From the NCBI GenBank assembly GCA_035509275.1, contig DATJLU010000078.1:14557-78556 (forward strand): a stretch of DNA of 64,000 nt, read 5' to 3'. This DNA comes from DAHUYF01 sp035509275. GTDB taxonomy: Bacteria; Pseudomonadota; Alphaproteobacteria; ATCC43930; CGMCC-115725. Position 1 is the stretch's first letter; each line of letters starts with the position of its first letter. Below, piece after piece: positions 60,577 to 64,000 of this stretch. The notes under the pieces are model-generated. The model searched no databases and was not told the origin of the DNA. It saw nothing but the letters and a program-made list of their open reading frames with translations. Made by a program: the position numbers and the translations under genes.

Positions 60577-60945
60577 ATGACTGGAACATCGAGCAAGATT
60601 GCCATCCTGGCAGCGCTGCTCGCGGCGGCAGCGCCGCTCGGCACGATGCCCGCGCAGGCGGGCAACGCCTATCCCACATCCGAGACGGTCGACTATGTGA
60701 TCGGCTGCATGGCGGTCGATGGCAACACCCGAGTGGCGCTGTTGAAATGCTCCTGCAGCATCGATCAGGTGGCGCAGCGTCTGCCGTTTTCCGAATACGA
60801 GAAGGCGGAGACGGCCTTGGCCATGCAGAAAGGCGGCGCGCTCGGCGGGCGCGTCGGCGTCTTCAAAGATCCGCCCGAGCTCAAGGCGGCAATCGCGAAG
60901 CTGCACGAAGCGCAAGCCGAGGCGAGCCGCCAATGCTCCGGTTAG
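60577..60945 (+). CDS. small exported four-Cys protein divergent from xoxF
   Basis: A 122-residue protein with a signal peptide (SSKIAILAALLAAAAPLGTMPAQAG) and then DYVIGCMAVDGNTRVALLKCSCSIDQVAQRLPFSEYEKAETALAMQ. Cysteines 44, 58, 60 and 120 include a C-x-C pair. The start at 60577 follows GGGGAGGGACGA. I recall proteins of this kind beside PQQ alcohol dehydrogenases in methylotrophs and rhizobia, but no function is firm. It is divergent from xoxF, with a 297-base gap that holds the shared promoter region. Confidence 0.78.
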   Translation: MTGTSSKIAILAALLAAAAPLGTMPAQAGNAYPTSETVDYVIGCMAVDGNTRVALLKCSCSIDQVAQRLPFSEYEKAETALAMQKGGALGGRVGVFKDPPELKAAIAKLHEAQAEASRQCSG

Positions 60946-60957
60946 GTTCGCGCGCGG

Positions 60958-61893
60958 CTATTTCGTGACGTTGCGCTCGAGCTGCGCGCGATCCCAGTCG
61001 CCGCGCTGCGCGGCCGCCTCGTAGGTGCTTTGCAGAAAGTCGAGCAGGAACGCATCGCGCGATGGCGCGCGGCGAACCTCGTCATAGGGCAGCAGGAATT
61101 CGCCGAAATCGCGGCTGTAGAAAGCGGGTCCCGGCCGCACTGGCGCGTCCGCGAAGCCCGGCGGCGCCGGATAGGCGTAAGCGTAGAAAGCCGGTTGCTC
61201 CATGCCCGGACCGCCGGGCCAGAAGCCGCAGCTGCTCACTTCGTCGCGATAGGCCTCGCGCGTGACGCGGTCGGCGACGTTGGGCGCGCCGGGATGCGGC
61301 GGCGCGACGCGGCCGGAGAAGCGTGTCACCGCCAGATCGAAGCTGCCCCAGAAGAAATGCACCGGGCTGACCTTGCCGACGAAGCGCGCGCGGAACGCGT
61401 TGAAGACGCGATCCGCCTGCACCAGAACGCGCCAGAAGCGCTGCGCATAGTCGCGATCGTAGCTGGCATGCATTTGGTCGCGCTCGAACGGGATCGGATT
61501 CGGCAGCTCGACCGGCATGGTCCAGATCCGCACGTCGAGCCCGAGCGCGCGCAGCCGGCGCATCAGCTCGGCATGGAACGTTGCCACGCTCATCGGCTGC
61601 AGCGCAAACGCGTCGCCCGCACCGTCGCTGGCCTCGATCACCAGGCGATGATCGAGGAAGTCGAAATCGATCTGGAACATGCGCTCGCCATGCGGCATCG
61701 GCGACGTCGTCAACCCGCGACAGGTGACATAGAGCGGCACTTGCCACCAGTGATTGACCGGCGGCGCCGCAGCAAGACGGATCTTGCCCACGATTTGCAT
61801 CCAGAGATGCAGCGTCGCGCAAGACTCGCGCCATTCGTTGAAAGGGAGGCTCGGCCAAGGATCGATAACGCCGCTGCTGTCGGTCATGATCAC
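60958..61893 (-). CDS. DUF5996-family protein
   Basis: A 311-residue protein matching DUF5996: WPSLPFNEWRESCATLHLWMQIVGKIRLA, NHWWQVPLYVTCRGLTTSPMPHGERMFQIDFDFLDHRLVIE, KVSPVHFFWGSFDLAVTRFSGRVAPPHPG and YSRDFGEFLLPYDEVR. Its many conserved Trp and His suggest a binding pocket, yet no activity is known. The gene is convergent with the small exported protein and has no clear operon partner. ATG at 61893 or 61887. Confidence 0.85.
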   Translation of the reverse strand: MIMTDSSGVIDPWPSLPFNEWRESCATLHLWMQIVGKIRLAAAPPVNHWWQVPLYVTCRGLTTSPMPHGERMFQIDFDFLDHRLVIEASDGAGDAFALQPMSVATFHAELMRRLRALGLDVRIWTMPVELPNPIPFERDQMHASYDRDYAQRFWRVLVQADRVFNAFRARFVGKVSPVHFFWGSFDLAVTRFSGRVAPPHPGAPNVADRVTREAYRDEVSSCGFWPGGPGMEQPAFYAYAYPAPPGFADAPVRPGPAFYSRDFGEFLLPYDEVRRAPSRDAFLLDFLQSTYEAAAQRGDWDRAQLERNVTK

Positions 61894-62018
61894 CCCCGCA
61901 TCTCACATGCCGGCTGAACGCCGACGGATCGAAGCACATCTTAGGGGTTAACGGCGCTGAGCGAGGCTCGTCATCGACGCAGTCGGCTGCCGCCGTTCAA
62001 CAGCCCAGAGACCTCGCG

Positions 62019-63188
62019 TCAGAGCGCGACTCGCCGCCCCTCTTCCGCCGACCAATAGCCGGCATAGACGACCCTCATCGTCTCATACGCGAGGTCGAGA
62101 CCGGCGCGCGGCTGCCGCCCCAAAGCGACGCATTCCATGAAATCCTGGATTTCCTGGACATAGCCGCGCGTCCACTCCTCTTCGAGACAGACGAATTGCC
62201 AACCGGTCTTCCGGTCGACCTTCTCGGTGATATAGACGTTCTCGAGCTTGGCCTCGTCGGTCAAGTAACTGAGCATGTGGTTGTTGGGCGTGATGTTGGC
62301 CGCGAGCGCGCCGCCACTGGTATAGGTCTCGACCAGGTTGCGCACCCCGCCCAGGATCATGTCGCCGGAAAAGACGGTCGCCTTGGTGCCGTCCGAAAAG
62401 GTGAGCGTCAGCATGCCCCAATCCTCGACATCGACCGGATTGGCTTTGATGAAGGCGCGATCCCGCGCCGGCAGGCCGGCGGCGAGATTGCCGATATCCG
62501 CCGTCACCGCCGCGACGGTGATCCGCTCGCCGCGCGCCGCGGCTTCGACCGCTTTCAGATAAAGCACCGCCGAGATCGGATGGCACCCCATGCGGATGAG
62601 CGAGCCGCCGCCGGTCATCGACCAGTGCGCGGCGTGGGCGGCATGCGAGCCGCTGTGGCTCTCATCCGCCTTCATGAACAGGATCTTGTCGCGCGTCGCC
62701 TGCAGAATCTCGACGGTCTTGGCCACCGCCGGCGCATAGACCCAGTCTTCCGCATAGAGGAAGAGCCGGCCGCTGGCGGCGATGGCGGCGCGGGTCTCGT
62801 CCATCTCTTCCATGACGCGCCGATACATCAGCGCTTTCGCCACCGCTCTGCCGATCGGCGCCGGGTCGCCGTCGCGGCCGAAATATCCGGCGAAGGGCTT
62901 CTCGCAGATGACATGCTTTCCCGCCTCCATGGCGGCCACGATCATGTCCGCATGCAGTGCCGGCGGCGTGCAGATATCGACGACGTCAATCTCCTTGTCG
63001 GCGATCAAGGCGCGGAAATCGCGATAGGTCTTGGGGATCCTATGCTTCGCGGCAAAATCGAGCACGTGCTCGCCGCGCGCCGCTACCGCCGTCACTTCGG
63101 CATCGACGCCGTAGACGCGCTTGTAGCCATGCATGTGGAGTTCCGCGGCAAAGCCGCTGCCGATGAGGCCCACTCTCACTTTCGCCAC
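62019..63188 (-). CDS. Gfo/Idh/MocA-family oxidoreductase
   Basis: A 389-residue NAD(P)-dependent sugar-type dehydrogenase. The Rossmann N-terminus is VRVGLIGSGFAAELHMHGYKRVYGV, the family's EKP appears in HVICEKPFAGYFG, and the C-terminal domain carries SHAAHWSMTGGGSLIRMGCHPISAVLYL. The start is GTG at 63188 behind GAGGGAGA. An ATG 34 codons upstream would translate the REP-like element (PAKAGIQ), which shows that reading is not used. Substrates of this family are sugars, inositols or sugar amines. This one has no close context. Confidence 0.88.
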   Translation of the reverse strand: MAKVRVGLIGSGFAAELHMHGYKRVYGVDAEVTAVAARGEHVLDFAAKHRIPKTYRDFRALIADKEIDVVDICTPPALHADMIVAAMEAGKHVICEKPFAGYFGRDGDPAPIGRAVAKALMYRRVMEEMDETRAAIAASGRLFLYAEDWVYAPAVAKTVEILQATRDKILFMKADESHSGSHAAHAAHWSMTGGGSLIRMGCHPISAVLYLKAVEAAARGERITVAAVTADIGNLAAGLPARDRAFIKANPVDVEDWGMLTLTFSDGTKATVFSGDMILGGVRNLVETYTSGGALAANITPNNHMLSYLTDEAKLENVYITEKVDRKTGWQFVCLEEEWTRGYVQEIQDFMECVALGRQPRAGLDLAYETMRVVYAGYWSAEEGRRVAL

Positions 63189-63210
63189 TGTGCTCTCCCT
63201 CTTGAGCCCA

Positions 63211-63288
63211 TTCCCGCGAAAGCGGGGAACCAGAGCCAAGGGCTCCGCTGACCGGGGCTGAAGCTCCTGGATGCCCGCTTTCGCGGGC
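63211..63288. repeat. paired REP-like palindromes, copy C
   Basis: TTCCCGC-GAAA-GCGGGGAA (63211-63229, one-base bulge) and GCCCGC-TTTC-GCGGGC (63273-63288) are two inverted units with 43 bases between them, in the order of copy B. They stand just upstream of the Gfo/Idh start, so its promoter may overlap the element. Confidence 0.65.
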
Positions 63289-63374
63289 AAGGCGACAATT
63301 AAGGCATGGAGTCGTCGAGCGTTTTGTACACTTTCTAGCGCCTTAGCGGGGGCGGCGAAGTAGAGAGGCGCAAG

Positions 63375-63626
63375 TCAGCGTTTCCGACGCGATCGCCCCA
63401 ATGAGGCGACCCAGTCCTTCACTTCTTGGTGCGAAATACCTTCAGCTCGGTCGAGCGAGGCCATGGCATTCCTGATTCCCGTCACCTGCCACTCGTTCAC
63501 CTTGAGATATTCTTCGATCGCCTCTGCCGCGAGACACGAGCAGCTCCGGGCTGTGCTCTTAGCCAACTTTTCCAACCGCGTTTTGACGCCAACATCGAGG
63601 CAAACCGCTACGGTCTTCGACGGCAT
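63375..63626 (-). CDS. ribbon-helix-helix (CopG-like) protein, orphan
   Basis: An 83-residue protein from ATG at 63626: SKTVAVCLDVGVKTRLEKLAKSTARSCSCLAAEAIEEYLKVNEW, the ribbon-helix-helix pattern of antitoxins such as ParD/CopG, with a C-terminal helix that could cap a toxin (IRNAMASLDRAEGISHQEVKDWVASLG). The usual ParE/RelE-type toxin gene that follows such antitoxins is missing: the 86 bases behind it hold no gene before copy C of the REP-like element. The group II intron end lies about 150 bases upstream on the same strand. Confidence 0.78.
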   Translation of the reverse strand: MPSKTVAVCLDVGVKTRLEKLAKSTARSCSCLAAEAIEEYLKVNEWQVTGIRNAMASLDRAEGISHQEVKDWVASLGRSRRKR

Positions 63627-63771
63627 AGGTGCTCCGATCGTCGACTGTTCATGGTGTAGAGTCGAGGTGTGGCGCGGTAGCTGTAGGTCGACCATATCTG
63701 TTTGCCGCCCCTTTCGTCTGGCGGTGCCTCACTGGGTCGCCCATTGGCGCCGTTTCCACACCCCGCTCATC

Positions 63772-63804
63772 GAACCGGACATGCAGAGCTACCGCATCCG
63801 GCTC
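63772..63804 (-). ncRNA. group II intron domain V
   Basis: On the minus strand this 33-base stretch starts GAGCCGGATGCGG and ends TGCATGTCCGGTTC, the domain V hairpin of bacterial group II introns (usually 34 bases: GAGCCG...CGGUUC). It lies 12 bases after the maturase stop. The following GATGAGCGGGG (63761-63771) is also typical of the start of domain VI. The 3' exon junction I cannot fix. Confidence 0.8.
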
Positions 63805-63816
63805 TCGGACAAGACA

Positions 63817-64000
63817 TCACGCCTTCACCCACGGCACGTCGTGCCCAAGTCGGGTCAGCCGTACGAGCCCGAAGTGCCCGTAAAGGTGCGAGAGTGGATA
63901 GGTCCCGCCCTTGCGTCGCCTGACCTTGTGCTTGAAGCGCAACCACCGACGCAACCGCACAGCGGTGTAGTTGTCGAGCGCCCGATACGCTTTGCTGACG
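63817..64000 (-). CDS. ltrA: group II intron reverse transcriptase/maturase, C-terminus (partial)
   Basis: The last 60 residues of a group II intron protein on the minus strand, ending GHFGLVRLTRLGHDVPWVKA before TGA (63817-63819). The preceding WLRFKHKVRRRKGGTYPLSHLYG matches the GIIM (group II intron maturase-specific) domain. The 5' part lies outside the window. This end carries the domain V RNA 12 bases beyond the stop, as usual for such introns. Confidence 0.88.
   Translation of the reverse strand, partial: VSKAYRALDNYTAVRLRRWLRFKHKVRRRKGGTYPLSHLYGHFGLVRLTRLGHDVPWVKA

Larger units (their letters stand above)
63772..64000 (-). mobile_element. group II intron, 3' part (runs off the right edge)
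   Basis: A leftward element composed of the maturase C-terminus (63817-64000) and domains V-VI (63761-63804). The 5' part with domains I-IV and the reverse transcriptase domains lies beyond the window. The maturase sequence stays in frame to its stop, so this end looks intact. It is on the same strand as the RHH gene downstream of it. Confidence 0.75.

Noticed and set aside
63189..63290. Extra 34 N-terminal codons of the Gfo/Idh protein
   Set aside because: They translate a REP-like element (MPAKAGIQ), a known false extension. The GTG at 63188 has a good ribosome-binding site.

Overview
The window reads as a stretch of chromosome from a GC-rich (about two-thirds G+C by eye) free-living alphaproteobacterium. 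The order is inferred, with a Rhodospirillales/Reyranella-like or Hyphomicrobiales-like bacterium the best guess. The grounds are the gene families: a membrane-free chemoreceptor with a C-terminal Cache-like domain, DUF1127, xoxFGJ with glutathione-linked formaldehyde oxidation, many LLM flavin oxidoreductases, PadR/MarR/LysR/TetR/AraC regulators and Liv-type importers. Genes are dense and oriented in mixed operons. I saw no rRNA, tRNA, CRISPR array or phage module.

Layout. 0-5 kb: end of an upstream gene, an enol-lactonase-like hydrolase with an LLM oxidoreductase, a secreted hydrolase and a soluble chemoreceptor. 5-10 kb: LysR, a CYTH-CHAD protein and a PAS histidine kinase. 10.2-21.3 kb: the most striking block. 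One leftward ten-gene operon encodes both subunits of an extradiol hydroquinone 1,2-dioxygenase, a SnoaL-like protein, a complete Liv-type ABC importer, a second binding protein of another family and a nitrilase-superfamily enzyme. Just upstream lie an AraC regulator and a divergent maleylacetate-reductase-like gene. 21.3-32.7 kb: small regulators with clear palindromic operators (PadR, TetR), an SDR lacking the catalytic Tyr, a MetE-like protein, PrpF-like and FAD-monooxygenase genes, envelope lipoproteins and a SPOR protein. 32.7-38.8 kb: ETF-ubiquinone oxidoreductase, two MarR genes, a second LLM enzyme with a perfect operator, a CmcJ-like oxygenase, DUF1127 and LysR. 38.9-44.9 kb: genes for 4-hydroxybenzoyl-CoA reductase (2Fe-2S, Mo and FAD/4Fe-4S subunits) divergent from a PaaK-like CoA ligase and a thioredoxin-fold isomerase. 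45-53.7 kb: an Arg-block protein, an XRE/VOC pair, DUF3237, a DapA-family insertion flanked by a repeat, an aldolase, RhlE and a molybdenum enzyme. 54-61 kb: a C1 module with frmA-gfa for formaldehyde and xoxFGJ for lanthanide-dependent methanol/alcohol oxidation. 62-64 kb: a Gfo/Idh dehydrogenase, an orphan ribbon-helix-helix protein and the 3' end of a group II intron that runs off the window.

How it fits together. Much of the window serves uptake and breakdown of aromatic compounds: hydroquinone ring cleavage, maleylacetate reduction, aryl-CoA formation and dehydroxylation, and aromatic hydroxylation, plus oxidation of C1 alcohols released from plant matter. Three paired-palindrome (REP/BIME-like) elements and two long hairpin elements with ACCAC(A/G)GAG ends lie between genes.
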